DNA of 64,000 nt from positions 372,001 to 436,000 of the forward strand of contig CAWGKQ010000008.1 of assembly GCA_963823245.1 (NCBI GenBank). Direction: 5' to 3'. A program made the translations under genes and the position numbers. Under the pieces are notes generated by a model, which searched no databases, was not told the origin of the DNA, and was given only the letters and a program-made list of their open reading frames with translations. Origin of the DNA: JAWVFM01 sp963823245 (GTDB taxonomy: Bacteria > Actinomycetota > Thermoleophilia > Solirubrobacterales > 70-9). Positions 16,467 to 25,495 of this stretch are shown here, piece by piece (position 1 is the first letter of the stretch; each line of letters starts with the position of its first letter).

Positions 16467-17905
16467 AGGGCCGCGCGCGCCAGCTCGATCGCGTCCTCGC
16501 GACTCGTCACCTCACCCGCGAATACCGCCGCCTCGATCGCTCCAATGAGGCGGCCGAGCTCCGGGCCCGGCTCGATACCCAGCTCGCTCGCCAGCTCGTC
16601 GCCGCGGATCGGCGAGCGGGGCGGCCCGGAGCGGCGCCACGCCAGTGCCTCGCCGACCATCTCCGAGGCCAGCTCGAGGTGGGCCGTGATCATCCCCTCC
16701 GACGCCACCTCGCCCGCGCCCCGTGCCGAGAGGCGGTCGGCGACGGTGAGCAGGGTGACGTCGACGGGATCGGGGTCGGTCGCCCGCAGGTACTCGTAGA
16801 CGGTGCGCCGGGCCAGGGGGCGCTGGTGCACGAGGAAGCCGAGGCGGAGGTGGTTGCGGGTGATGTTGGCCAGATAGGCGGCGAGGTGTCCGCTCGTGCG
16901 CAGTCGCTGGCAGAGCGTCTTGACGACGTCCGCGCCGACCTGGTCGTGGCCGATGAAGGTGATGTACCCGCGGCTTGAATCGCGCGTTGCCGGCTTGCCG
17001 AGATCGTGAAAGAGCGCGGCGAACCTCATCGCCCCGGCCCGGTCGAGATCATCGGCGAGCGGCTCCGCGAGCAGCATCGCCACCTCGCCCGCGGCGTCGC
17101 CGACGTAGTGGGTGAGATCGTCCTCCACCTCGAGCCACCGAACGAGGACCTGGAGCGTGTGGCCGTGGACGTCGAGATGGTGGTTTGGGTTCTGCTCGAT
17201 CCCCCGCAGGCCGGCCAGCTCGGGGAGCACGGCCTGCGTCACCTCGAGGTCGTCGAGGAGGTCGAGACCGCGCAGGGGGTCCGCGCCGGCCACGAGGAGG
17301 CGCAGCTCCGCGAACTGCCGCTCCCCTGCCGGCGCCGCGGCACGCGGCGCAGAGCGCCGGGCGAGGTCGGCGGTCGCCTCGTCGATCGCGAGGCCGAGGT
17401 TGGCCGCGAGCCTCGGTGCCCGGAGAAGGCGAAGCGGGTCGTCCTCGAACACCCTGTCGCCGGTCGCGCGCAGGCCTTTCCGCTCGACGTCAGCCCGGCC
17501 CGACAGCGGGTCGACGAGCGCATCGTCGTCCCGCTCGGCCACCGCCGCGAGCGGGAGCGCCATCGCGTTGATCGTGAAGTCGCGCAGCGCCAGGTCGTCC
17601 TCGATCGACCCCGACCGCAACCGGCTGACGTCGACGTGCCAGCCGTCGGACGACACCACGCGCCAGGCGCCGAAGTCCTCTGAGAGCGGGAAGGCCACGG
17701 CGCCCGCGCTTCTGGCGATCGCTCGCGCGGCATCGGCTTCGCCGGCCACCACGGCGATGTCGACGTCCACCACCTCTCGACCGAGGGCGGCGTCGCGAAC
17801 GGCCCCGCCCACGACCCAGGTCCCATCGGCGCTACCCAGCCCGCCGAGCGCAGCCTCGGCGGCCGCGGTGCTGGCAACGCGCGACGCGAGCTCGCCGCCG
17901 TTCAT
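16463..17905 (-). CDS. cca: CCA tRNA nucleotidyltransferase / poly(A) polymerase family protein
   Basis: Adds or repairs the 3' CCA of tRNAs. 480 residues. The class II nucleotidyltransferase core is clear: VVGGAVRDAALGREVVDVDIAVV (GGxVRD and DxD), RDFTINAMALPL, DPLRLLRAPRLAANLG; the C-terminal half carries an HD-type phosphohydrolase region with ALFHDLGKP. The ATG at 17903-17905 overlaps the alr stop as ATGA, so a start 16 residues upstream is less likely. Shares a CTAG stop with the gene at 16002. The HD domain suggests it may also process cyclic phosphates, as in E. coli Cca. Confidence 0.9.
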   Translation of the reverse strand: MNGGELASRVASTAAAEAALGGLGSADGTWVVGGAVRDAALGREVVDVDIAVVAGEADAARAIARSAGAVAFPLSEDFGAWRVVSSDGWHVDVSRLRSGSIEDDLALRDFTINAMALPLAAVAERDDDALVDPLSGRADVERKGLRATGDRVFEDDPLRLLRAPRLAANLGLAIDEATADLARRSAPRAAAPAGERQFAELRLLVAGADPLRGLDLLDDLEVTQAVLPELAGLRGIEQNPNHHLDVHGHTLQVLVRWLEVEDDLTHYVGDAAGEVAMLLAEPLADDLDRAGAMRFAALFHDLGKPATRDSSRGYITFIGHDQVGADVVKTLCQRLRTSGHLAAYLANITRNHLRLGFLVHQRPLARRTVYEYLRATDPDPVDVTLLTVADRLSARGAGEVASEGMITAHLELASEMVGEALAWRRSGPPRSPIRGDELASELGIEPGPELGRLIGAIEAAVFAGEVTSREDAIELARAAL

Positions 17906-19035
17906 CGCTCCGAGCGGACGTAGACGCGGGGCACGCGGGCCGAGATCCCGCACGTGATCTCGTAGTTGATCGTCTCGATCCGGGCGGCGAGCTCCTCGGC
18001 GAGGATCCGGTCCTCGCCGTCCGCGCCGATCAGGGTGGCGTCCGCGCCGGGCTCGACGTCGGAGCGCCGCCCGAGGTCGATCGTGACGTTGTCCATCGAG
18101 ACCGTCCCGACGAGCGGATGGCGCCCGCCGGCGACGAGGACCTCCGCGTTGTTGGAGAACGCGCGGCGCACCCCGTCGCCGTAGCCGATCGGCATCACTC
18201 CGACGAGCGTCTCCTCCGCGGCCAGCCAGGTCCGCCCGTACCCGGCGCTCGCGCCGGCCTCGAACCGCTTCACGTCGGCGACGTACGAGTGCAGCGCGAG
18301 CGCCGGCTCCAGCTCGCGCGCGAATGGGTCGGAGCCGAACGGGTCGAGCCCGTAGACCGCGATGCCGCAGCGGACCATGTCGTGATGGGAGGAGGCGTCC
18401 CGGAAGGTGGCCGCGCTGTTCGCCGCGTGGACGAGGAGGGCGGGATGGTCGGCTCGCGCGCGATCGACCATTGCCCTGAAGCGGTCCAGCTGCTCGTCGA
18501 AGAAGTCCGAGTCACGCTCGTCGGCGGTGGCGAAGTGGGTCCACAGGCCGGTGAGCTCGAGACGCCCGTCGGCGGCGACCCGCTCGAGAAGGCGGAGGAC
18601 CGCGTCCGGGTCGCGCTCGCCGAGCCGTCCCATGCCGGTGTCGTACTTCACGTGCAGCCGCGGTCGAACACCGAGGGCCTCGCCGCGCGTAGCGACGAGA
18701 TCGGCGAACTGCGGGCGCCAGGCCGCCAGGTCCGAGTCGGCCTCGAGCGCGACCCCGAGCTCGCCCGGTGTCAGCGCCCCCATCGTGAGGATTCGCGCGC
18801 CCGGGATCGCCGCCCGAAGCTCGGCCGCCTCTGAGGCGGCCGCCACCGCGAGGCGGCTCGCTCCGCCGGCCAGCGCGGCCCGCGCGGACTCGATCGCGCC
18901 GTGGCCGTAGCCGTCTGCCTTGACCACCGCGCAGAGCTCGGCGTCGCCGGCGAGCTCTCGGGCAAGGCGCGCGCAGTTGCGCTCGACCGCCCCGAGGTCG
19001 ACGACGGCGCGGGCACGCTCAGCCTCGGCGCTCAC
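17902..19035 (-). CDS. alr: Alanine racemase
   Basis: PLP enzyme making D-alanine for peptidoglycan; feeds the D-Ala-D-Ala used by MurF. From GTG 19033-19035 the protein has 377 residues with K39 in AVVKADGYGHG as the PLP lysine, HVKYDTGMGRLG, LWTHFATAD and YGRTW later. An ATG at 19069-19071 is in frame but lies inside the hairpin repeat and would add a very basic N-terminus, so it is less likely. Follows nnrDE and overlaps cca by 4 bp. Confidence 0.94.
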   Translation of the reverse strand: MSAEAERARAVVDLGAVERNCARLARELAGDAELCAVVKADGYGHGAIESARAALAGGASRLAVAAASEAAELRAAIPGARILTMGALTPGELGVALEADSDLAAWRPQFADLVATRGEALGVRPRLHVKYDTGMGRLGERDPDAVLRLLERVAADGRLELTGLWTHFATADERDSDFFDEQLDRFRAMVDRARADHPALLVHAANSAATFRDASSHHDMVRCGIAVYGLDPFGSDPFARELEPALALHSYVADVKRFEAGASAGYGRTWLAAEETLVGVMPIGYGDGVRRAFSNNAEVLVAGGRHPLVGTVSMDNVTIDLGRRSDVEPGADATLIGADGEDRILAEELAARIETINYEITCGISARVPRVYVRSER

Positions 19036-19046
19036 GAACCACCTGC

Positions 19047-19090
19047 GGCGGCTTCGCCGCCTGACACGCATCTTTCGGCGCTAAAGCACC
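19047..19090 (-). repeat. Paired-hairpin repeat, copy B (nnrDE-alr)
   Basis: Plus-strand layout: GGCGGC-TTC-GCCGCC (19047-19061), linker TGACACGCATCTTTC, then GGCGC-TAAA-GCACC (19077-19090, one mismatch). It begins right at the nnrDE stop and ends 11 bp before the alr start. The layout and linker match the copies at 25447 and 26818. Confidence 0.6.
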
Positions 19091-20614
19091 TCACGACTCA
19101 TCTTGGTCGAGCGCCACGGGGAGCGCCTCGACAACGTCGCTCGCGATCACGGACTCCGTCAAGCCGATGCCGGCCGCGGCGATGCGCCCGGCGCGCTGGT
19201 GCGCGTGGACCGCTGCGCACGCGGCGGCGAAGGGCCCGAGCCCACGCGCGAGGAGCGCCGCGGTGAGGCCGGAGAGGACGTCCCCCGTCCCGGCGGTTGC
19301 AAGCGCAGGCGCCCCGCCGCGGGCGATCGCCACGCGCTCGTCGTGGGCCACGATCGTGTCATCGCCCTTCAGGACGACAACCGCCCCGGAGCGCCGCGCG
19401 GCCTCATGGGCCGACGCCAGGCGGTGCGCCTCGATCTCGCGCGAGTCGCGCTCGAGCAGGCGGCCGAGCTCGCCCGCATGAGGGGTCAGGATCGTCGGCG
19501 CCGGCCGGCCCGCGAGCGACTCGAGCCTGCCGGCGTGGGCGTTGAGCCCATCGGCGTCAATGACAATCGGGGCCTCGACCACAGCCGCCACTCGGCGCGC
19601 GAGCTCCAGCGAGTCGTCGTCGCGACCGAGCCCGGGACCGAGGACAACTGCCGCGGCACGCTCGGTCGCCCCGACGATGGCATCCGCGTCGGTGGCGGCG
19701 AGCCGGCCGGCCGCGCCGTCGAACCCGCGCGACATGACCTCGGTGAGCTTCGCCTCGAAGATCGGCTCCAGGTCGGCCGGCACGGCGACGGTCGCGTAGC
19801 CGGCGCCGGCCCTGATCGCGGCCTCCGCCGCGAGGCAGATCGACCCGGTCAGGCCCCGCGAGCCGCCGGCAAGCACCACCTGCCCGGAGCTGAACTTCGT
19901 GGAGCCCGCGGCTCGCCGGGGCGCGAGCTGGAGGACCGCGTCGTCGATGACGCCCGCCGCCGGCTCGGCCGGGGCGCCGTGGGGGATGCCGATCTCGGCG
20001 ACCCGGATCTCACCCGTGAGCCCCTTCCCGGGCTCGATCCAATGGCCGAGCTTCGCCGCGTGGAAGGTCACGGTCACGTCCGCCGAGACCGCCGCGCCGT
20101 CCACCTCCCCGCTGGCGGCGTCGACACCGGAGGCGATGTCGGCCGCCACCACCGGGCCCTCGCACGCGTTCACGGCCTCGATGGCGGCGTCGGCGGGCGC
20201 GCGTGGGGCGCCGGAGAAGCCGGTACCGAAGATCGCGTCGATGATCACGCCCGAGCCCGCGAGCGCACTCGCGACATCATCGGCGGCGACCTCTCGGAAG
20301 GCGCCGTCGAGCCGCTCGAGGTTCGCGGTCGCGTCGGGCGAGAGCTCGGTCGCGGGCCAGAGCAGCAGCGTCTCGACGTCGAACCCGGTCTCAACCAGCC
20401 GCCGGGCGGCCACCAGGCCGTCGCCGCCGTTGTTGCCCTTGCCGCAGACAACGCGCGCGGGGCCACCGGTCGCGACCTCGGCGGCTGCCTCGGCCACGGC
20501 CGCGCCGGCGGCCTCCATCAGCTCCAGCGAGGGCACGCCGACCTCTTCGATCGCCCAGCGGTCGGCGGCGCGCATGCCATCGGCGTCGAAGATCGGCTCG
20601 AGCCATTCGTCCAT
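19091..20614 (-). CDS. nnrDE: Bifunctional NAD(P)H-hydrate epimerase / dehydratase
   Basis: Repairs damaged NAD(P)HX. 507 residues: N-terminal YjeF_N epimerase domain (about 1-215) with GKGNNGGDG at 58-66, and C-terminal ribokinase-like dehydratase domain with GGSRGLTGS, GPGLGRDDD, ILTPHAGELGRLL and GTGDVLSGLTAALLARG. Length fits fused NnrE-NnrD enzymes. In many actinobacteria this gene sits between glmS/acpS and alr as here. ATG at 20612-20614, preceded by a TAGGCT hexamer. Confidence 0.95.
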   Translation of the reverse strand: MDEWLEPIFDADGMRAADRWAIEEVGVPSLELMEAAGAAVAEAAAEVATGGPARVVCGKGNNGGDGLVAARRLVETGFDVETLLLWPATELSPDATANLERLDGAFREVAADDVASALAGSGVIIDAIFGTGFSGAPRAPADAAIEAVNACEGPVVAADIASGVDAASGEVDGAAVSADVTVTFHAAKLGHWIEPGKGLTGEIRVAEIGIPHGAPAEPAAGVIDDAVLQLAPRRAAGSTKFSSGQVVLAGGSRGLTGSICLAAEAAIRAGAGYATVAVPADLEPIFEAKLTEVMSRGFDGAAGRLAATDADAIVGATERAAAVVLGPGLGRDDDSLELARRVAAVVEAPIVIDADGLNAHAGRLESLAGRPAPTILTPHAGELGRLLERDSREIEAHRLASAHEAARRSGAVVVLKGDDTIVAHDERVAIARGGAPALATAGTGDVLSGLTAALLARGLGPFAAACAAVHAHQRAGRIAAAGIGLTESVIASDVVEALPVALDQDES

Positions 20615-20624
20615 GTCGCGCAGC

Positions 20625-20630
20625 AGCCTA
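20625..20630 (-). promoter_or_regulatory. Putative -10 hexamer TAGGCT
   Basis: On the minus strand TAGGCT ends 10 bp before the ATG of nnrDE. It overlaps the stop region of the preceding DUF3352 gene, so it would be an internal promoter of the run. Confidence 0.35.
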
Positions 20631-22229
20631 GGGCTGGACGGCTGCGTACGGCGGCGCGCCCGCCGAGGCCACCGAGCCCGACTCCGAGCTTCCAGACTTC
20701 ACGCCGAGGACGATCCTCGCCAGGACGCGGCCGTCCTTCACGCCGCCGCCGGCGATCAGGTAGTCGAGCCGGTCGAGGTAGGGCTTCGCCAGCTCCAGGT
20801 TCGGGTTGGTGCTGACGCCCGGGATGTTGAGCAAGCTTGCGATCGGCCCGAAGTCGAGGTAGAGGCTCGGCTCGAGCCCAGCGAGCGAGTCACTCGCGGT
20901 CTTGAAGGTCGGCGAGTCGGCGAGGGTCTCGGATGGGCTCAGCGCCGCGTCGACCGAGTCCTGGCCCAAGCCCGCCACGACCTTGCCGTCCCGCTGCTCG
21001 AAGACGAGCTGGACCGGTGAGCCCTGCGGTGTCACGCTGAATCCCGTCCGGCCGTCTCCGAGCGGCCGCGTGACCACGTCGACGTCCTTCTTGAACAGCG
21101 CCTCGAGCTGGGCGAGGCTCCTCGCCGATGCCGCCGGGTCGCGCGTCGTGGCAACGAGCGCGCCGCCGAGGCTGATGATCGAGCCCCCGCCCAGGTAGCC
21201 GGAAACGTCCCCGAGCCACTTGCCCACGTTGCCGACGTCGACGCCGAGCGCTTCGCGAATGCGGTCGAGCGGCAGACCGGTGCCGGCGCCGAGCTCCGAG
21301 CTCGGCGCGGATTCGACCTGCTTCAGCCCCTGCTCGAACCCCTGGCCGAATTGATGGAGGCCGAACGCGAACCAGGCATCCGACGGGAACCCCGAGATGA
21401 GGGAGGGCCCGGGCGCGGCGGCCTTCGAGGCCGAAAGCGAGAGCTCCAGGCCGAGGTAGTCCTTGGTGACGTCCCCCCATGCGGCGGCCGGGCCTCGCAG
21501 GTAGTTCCCGACCTGCGCGCGCAGCTGCGACGACTGGGACGGGCTGATCTTGCCGCTCTCGACGAACGAGGAGATGATCCGCGCCGGGTCGGCCCAAGCG
21601 GTGAACACGCGGTCGGACGGCGCGCCGGCAAGGCTCGACCTGTAGTCCTCGGAGTCGGCAAGCGACTGGCCGGTCGAGGCGGCGATCGCCGCCTTCACTC
21701 CGTCGAGGGGCCCGCCGACGACGAGGCCGCCGATCGCGGCGTAGCTGTCGTCGCCGCCGGCCTCGAGCGTGACCCCCTTGTAGGTCGTCTCCTTCGTCTT
21801 GGAGTCGTCGGCGGCGGCGACCTTCGCGAAGGTATCGAGCGCGGCCCCGGGGTCGGTCGTCTGCAGGATCACGGCTGCCTTCGGGTTCTCGCCGAACGAC
21901 TGGTAGAAGACGGCGCCGCGCTCGCCGAGCCACGGGGCGATGTCCTCGGAATAGCTCAGGTTGTCCTTCGCGAGCGACGCGTTGACCCTCGCGGTCACGT
22001 AGTGGCCGAGGTCCTTCGTTCCCAGGAGCTTCGAAAACGCGCTCTCCAGCGAGGCTTTCGTGGCTCCCTCCGGGCGGACCGTCGCGTCCGCGTAGAGCGC
22101 GGCGTCGGCCGGGGCCACCGTCGCGGGGTCCGCGGGTGCCGGTGGGCCCGAATCGCCGCACCCGGCGACGCCGACCGCGAGGACGGAGGCCGCCACGAGA
22201 CCCGTGAGGCGGCCCGGCGCCGCGATCAC
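20628..22229 (-). CDS. DUF3352 lipoprotein
   Basis: 533 residues from GTG 22227-22229, which overlaps the glmS stop as GTGA. Lipoprotein signal ends at C24 (LAVGVAGC), so the protein should be anchored on the outer face of the membrane. The rest fits DUF3352, a large uncharacterised actinobacterial surface family: repeated hydrophobic-acidic motifs such as LASAFSK-like helices, AALYADATVRPEG near the start and YLDRLDYLIAGGGVKDGRVLARIVLG near the end. Function unknown; placement between cell-wall precursor genes suggests an envelope role. Confidence 0.88.
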   Translation of the reverse strand: MIAAPGRLTGLVAASVLAVGVAGCGDSGPPAPADPATVAPADAALYADATVRPEGATKASLESAFSKLLGTKDLGHYVTARVNASLAKDNLSYSEDIAPWLGERGAVFYQSFGENPKAAVILQTTDPGAALDTFAKVAAADDSKTKETTYKGVTLEAGGDDSYAAIGGLVVGGPLDGVKAAIAASTGQSLADSEDYRSSLAGAPSDRVFTAWADPARIISSFVESGKISPSQSSQLRAQVGNYLRGPAAAWGDVTKDYLGLELSLSASKAAAPGPSLISGFPSDAWFAFGLHQFGQGFEQGLKQVESAPSSELGAGTGLPLDRIREALGVDVGNVGKWLGDVSGYLGGGSIISLGGALVATTRDPAASARSLAQLEALFKKDVDVVTRPLGDGRTGFSVTPQGSPVQLVFEQRDGKVVAGLGQDSVDAALSPSETLADSPTFKTASDSLAGLEPSLYLDFGPIASLLNIPGVSTNPNLELAKPYLDRLDYLIAGGGVKDGRVLARIVLGVKSGSSESGSVASAGAPPYAAVQP

Positions 22230-24088
22230 TCCACCGTCACCGTCTTCGCGAGGTTGCGGGGCTGGTCCACGTTCAGGCCGCGCAGGCGCGCGACGTGGTA
22301 GGCGAGGAGCTGAAGCGGGACGATCGCCACGATCGGCTGCAGGACCCAGTCGGTGCGCGGCACGAAGATCGTCTGGTCGGCCATCTCGGCGACCTCCTCG
22401 TTCCCGTCGGTCGCGACCGCGATCACGTCGGCGCCGCGCGCGCGGACCTCGGCGACGTTGGACAGGATCTTGTCGAGGATCGGCGAGTCGGTCGCGACGC
22501 AGACGACGGGCGTCGACTCGTCGAGCAGCGCGATCGGCCCGTGCTTCATCTCGCCGGCGGCGTAGGCGTCGGAGGGGATGTAGGTGATCTCCTTCATCTT
22601 CAGCGCGCCCTCGAGGCACACCGGGAGGCCGTTGTTGCGCCCGAGGTAGAGGAAGAACCGGCCGTCCTTCTCTGCCTCGGCGATCTCCTGGACCTTGGCG
22701 TCGACGGCCGGGATCGCCTCCTGGAGGCGGTGCGGCAGGCCCTTCAGCTCGGCGATCAGCTCGCGGATGCGCTCATCCGAGAGCGTCCCGCGGTCCTGGG
22801 CGAGCCAGAGCCCGAGCAGGTACATGCACGCGACCTGGCTCACGAAGGTCTTCGTGGCGGCGACTCCCATCTCGAGGCCCGCACGGGTGAAGAGCACCGC
22901 GTCGGCGTCGCGCGTGGCTTGGCTTCCCATCACGTTCGTCAGCGCAAGCACCGTCGCGCCGCCCTCGCGGGCGAGGCGCATCGCGGCAAGCGTGTCCGCC
23001 GTCTCGCCCGACTGGGTTATCCCGATCACGAGATCGTCGGGCCCGACGACGGGCTGGCGGTACCGGTACTCCGAGGCGATGTCCATCTCCACGGGCACGC
23101 GGGCCCAGGCCTCGATCGCGTAGCGCCCGACGAGGCCCGCGTGGTAGCTGGTGCCGCAGGCGACGATGACGATGCGCCGCACCGTCGAGGGGAGGTCTGC
23201 CGGCAGGTCGATCTCCGAGAGGTCGACCCGGTCGCTGCCCGACAGGCGGTCCGTGATGGTCTCGGCGACCGCGTCGGCCTGCTCGTGTATCTCCTTCAGC
23301 ATGAAGGTCTCGTAGCCGCCCTTCTCGGCGAGGTCCTCCGTCCAGTCGACCTCCTCGGGCGCCCGGCTCACGGGCGTCCCGTCGGCGCTCGTGAAGCTGG
23401 CGCCAGACGGCTCGATCGTGATGACCTCGCCGTTGCCGACGAACTGCACCGTCCGCGTCTGCGCGAGGAACGCGGGGATCGCGGATGCGACGAACGCCTC
23501 GTCGGAGCCGAGCCCGATCACGAGCGGGCACTCCTGGCGGGCGGCGACGAGCGTGCGGTCGTGGTCGGCGTGCATCGCGACGAACGCGTAGTGGCCGCGC
23601 AGCTCGCCGAACGCGGCCCGGACGGCCGCGGTCAGGTCGCCGTCGTAGTGGCGCTCGATCAGGTGGGCGACGATCTCGGCGTCGGTCTCGGAGCTGAAGA
23701 AGTGGCCGTCCTCGGTGAGCTCGCGGCGAAGCTCGGCGTGGTTCTCGACGATGCCGTTGAGGACGATGTGGATCCGGTCGGAGCAATCGCCGTGCGGGTG
23801 CGCGTTCTCCTCCGTGACCCGGCCATGGGTGGCCCAGCGCGTGTGCGCCAGCCCGATCGTCGCCGGAGGGGCGGCAACCGCGACCCCGCCGCCCTCGGCC
23901 GCGGGATCCGCCGCGACGGCGGCGCGAAGGTTCTCGAGGTTGCCGACGGCGCGGACCGAGTCGATGTGGCCGTCGTGGAGCAGCGAGATGCCGGCGGAGT
24001 CGTAGCCGCGGTACTCAAGGCGCTCGAGGCCGGCGACCAGCAGGTCCTTGCAGGGGCGTCCCCCGACGTATCCGACGATGCCGCACAT
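22226..24088 (-). CDS. glmS: Glutamine--fructose-6-phosphate aminotransferase
   Basis: First step of UDP-GlcNAc synthesis: fructose-6-phosphate plus glutamine to glucosamine-6-phosphate. 620 residues from ATG 24086-24088, which places the catalytic Cys directly after Met (MCGIVGYVG). Glutaminase domain with LAHTRWATHG, then two SIS domains (about 300-430 and 460-600; GTSYHAG, ITQSGETADTLAA) and the family ending LAKTVTVE. Follows glmM by 28 bp, so the two steps of GlcN-1-P synthesis are adjacent. A glmS ribozyme does not fit in that gap. Confidence 0.97.
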   Translation of the reverse strand: MCGIVGYVGGRPCKDLLVAGLERLEYRGYDSAGISLLHDGHIDSVRAVGNLENLRAAVAADPAAEGGGVAVAAPPATIGLAHTRWATHGRVTEENAHPHGDCSDRIHIVLNGIVENHAELRRELTEDGHFFSSETDAEIVAHLIERHYDGDLTAAVRAAFGELRGHYAFVAMHADHDRTLVAARQECPLVIGLGSDEAFVASAIPAFLAQTRTVQFVGNGEVITIEPSGASFTSADGTPVSRAPEEVDWTEDLAEKGGYETFMLKEIHEQADAVAETITDRLSGSDRVDLSEIDLPADLPSTVRRIVIVACGTSYHAGLVGRYAIEAWARVPVEMDIASEYRYRQPVVGPDDLVIGITQSGETADTLAAMRLAREGGATVLALTNVMGSQATRDADAVLFTRAGLEMGVAATKTFVSQVACMYLLGLWLAQDRGTLSDERIRELIAELKGLPHRLQEAIPAVDAKVQEIAEAEKDGRFFLYLGRNNGLPVCLEGALKMKEITYIPSDAYAAGEMKHGPIALLDESTPVVCVATDSPILDKILSNVAEVRARGADVIAVATDGNEEVAEMADQTIFVPRTDWVLQPIVAIVPLQLLAYHVARLRGLNVDQPRNLAKTVTVE

Positions 24089-24099
24089 GGAGGCCCAGA

Positions 24100-24105
24100 A
24101 GGGTA
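24100..24105 (-). promoter_or_regulatory. Putative -10 hexamer TACCCT
   Basis: Minus-strand TACCCT ends 11 bp before the glmS ATG in the 28-bp gap after glmM. Spacing suits a short or absent leader. Confidence 0.3.
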
Positions 24106-24116
24106 GAGCGCCGGGG

Positions 24117-25397
24117 CTAGCCCAGCTCTCGCTCAACGGCCTCGGCCAGGCGTGCTGCGGCAGCGTCGGATTCGTCCTGGGTCGGGGCTTCGACCATCAC
24201 GCGGATGACGGGCTCCGTGCCGGATGGGCGCAGAAGGACTCGGCCGCGGCCCTCCAGCGCCGCTGATTCGCGGGCGACCGCCTCGCTCACCGCCTCGTTG
24301 CTCTCGACGGCGCCGCGGTCGCTCACGCGCACGTTGACGAGCGATTGCGGGAGCTTCTCCATCGGGATCGCGTCGGCGAGGTCGCGCTCGCCGAGCGCGC
24401 TCATGACCAGGAGCGCCGCCGCGATGCCGTCGCCGGTGCGGCCGGCCTCGGTCCAGATCAGATGGCCCGACTGCTCCCCGCCGAGCGTCCACCCGCGCTC
24501 GGTGAGGGCCGCCGAGACATGGCGGTCGCCGACGGCCGTGGTGGCGACCTCGATTCCGGCATCGGCCATCGCTCGATGGAAGCCGTAGTTGGACATCACC
24601 GTGACCGCCACGCCGCCGCCCAGTGCGCCCCGCCTCGCGAGCTCGGTGGCCGCGAGGGCGAGAAGTTCGTCGCCGTCGCGAGCCTGGCCGGAGCCGTCGA
24701 CCGCGACGACGCGGTCGCCGTCGCCGTCGAAGGCGAATCCCAGGTCGGCGCCGTCGGCGATCACCCGCTCGGCCAGCCCATCGGGATGCGTCGAGCCGCA
24801 GCCCTCGTTGATGTTGCGGCCATCCGGCTCCGCCGCCACGGCGGTCACCTCGGCCCCGAGGCGCTCGAACGCGGCGGGCGCCACCCGGTACGTGGCGCCG
24901 TTCGCGCAGTCGAGCGCGATCCGCCGTCCCGAGAGGTCGAGTTCGAAGCGGCTCGCCAGCTCGCGCAGGTAGTCGTCGCCGGCGTTCTCGAGCTCCCGAA
25001 CCCGGCCAACCGCGTCCGGCGCCCCGGGACCGGCGGCGATGAGCCGCTCGATCTCCGCCTCCGCTTCGTCGGCGAGCTTGCGCCCGTCGGGGCCGAAGAA
25101 CTTGATCCCGTTGTCACGCCAGGGGTTGTGCGAAGCGGAGACGACCGCCGCCAGGTCGAGCCCGTGGCGTCGGGTGAGGATCGAGGCCGCCGGCGTCGGC
25201 AGCACGCCCCCGAGCCACGCGTCGCCGCCCCCCTCGGCGATACCCGCCGCGAGGGCGGACTCGAGCATCGGGCCCGAGTCGCGGGTGTCGCGGACGATCA
25301 ACACCTTCGGACGCTGCTGCTCGGCCGCGAGGGCAGCGGCGTGTCCGAGCGCGACCGCGAGCTCCGCCGTGACCTCGCTGCCCGCGACTCCCCGCAC
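24117..25397 (-). CDS. glmM: Phosphoglucosamine mutase GlmM, start uncertain
   Basis: Converts glucosamine-6-phosphate to glucosamine-1-phosphate. From GTG 25397: S89 in VVSASHNP (phosphoserine), FDGDGDR metal loop, GGEQSGH sugar loop and LLRPSGTEPVIRVM phosphate loop, all intact over 426 residues. However the family N-terminus KKLFGTDGVRGVAG is encoded upstream in the same frame to about 25436, with no ATG, GTG or TTG after the preceding stop. The real start is either CTG 25434-25436, ATT 25437-25439, or the ATG at 25444 joined by one missing base. Confidence 0.9.
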   Translation of the reverse strand: MRGVAGSEVTAELAVALGHAAALAAEQQRPKVLIVRDTRDSGPMLESALAAGIAEGGGDAWLGGVLPTPAASILTRRHGLDLAAVVSASHNPWRDNGIKFFGPDGRKLADEAEAEIERLIAAGPGAPDAVGRVRELENAGDDYLRELASRFELDLSGRRIALDCANGATYRVAPAAFERLGAEVTAVAAEPDGRNINEGCGSTHPDGLAERVIADGADLGFAFDGDGDRVVAVDGSGQARDGDELLALAATELARRGALGGGVAVTVMSNYGFHRAMADAGIEVATTAVGDRHVSAALTERGWTLGGEQSGHLIWTEAGRTGDGIAAALLVMSALGERDLADAIPMEKLPQSLVNVRVSDRGAVESNEAVSEAVARESAALEGRGRVLLRPSGTEPVIRVMVEAPTQDESDAAAARLAEAVERELG

Positions 25398-25446
25398 CCC
25401 GTCGGTGCCGAAGAGCTTTTTCGTAGGGTTGGTCAGAATCTCATGC

Positions 25447-25491
25447 GGGCGCCTTCGGCGCCCTTACATGCTGCTTTCGGGGCAAAGCCCC
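25447..25491 (-). repeat. Paired-hairpin repeat, copy A (rpsI-glmM)
   Basis: Plus-strand layout: GGGCGCC-TTC-GGCGCCC (25447-25463), linker TTACATGCTGCTTTC, GGGGC-AAA-GCCCC (25479-25491). Both stems are perfect. It fills the gap between the rpsI stop and glmM and matches copies B and C in order, linker and loop. Confidence 0.65.
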
Positions 25492-25495
25492 TCAC

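Noticed and set aside
19036..19071. Longer alr start at ATG 19071
   Set aside because: The codons lie inside the paired-hairpin repeat and would add an Arg-rich N-terminus (RVRRRSRRR) not found in alanine racemases.
22295..24106. 603-residue open frame on the plus strand opposite glmS
   Set aside because: Antisense shadow of glmS, with no recognisable domain or start signal.
24089..24116. Possible glmS ribozyme upstream of glmS
   Set aside because: Only 28 bp separate glmM and glmS, far too short for the ribozyme, and its conserved core is not seen.
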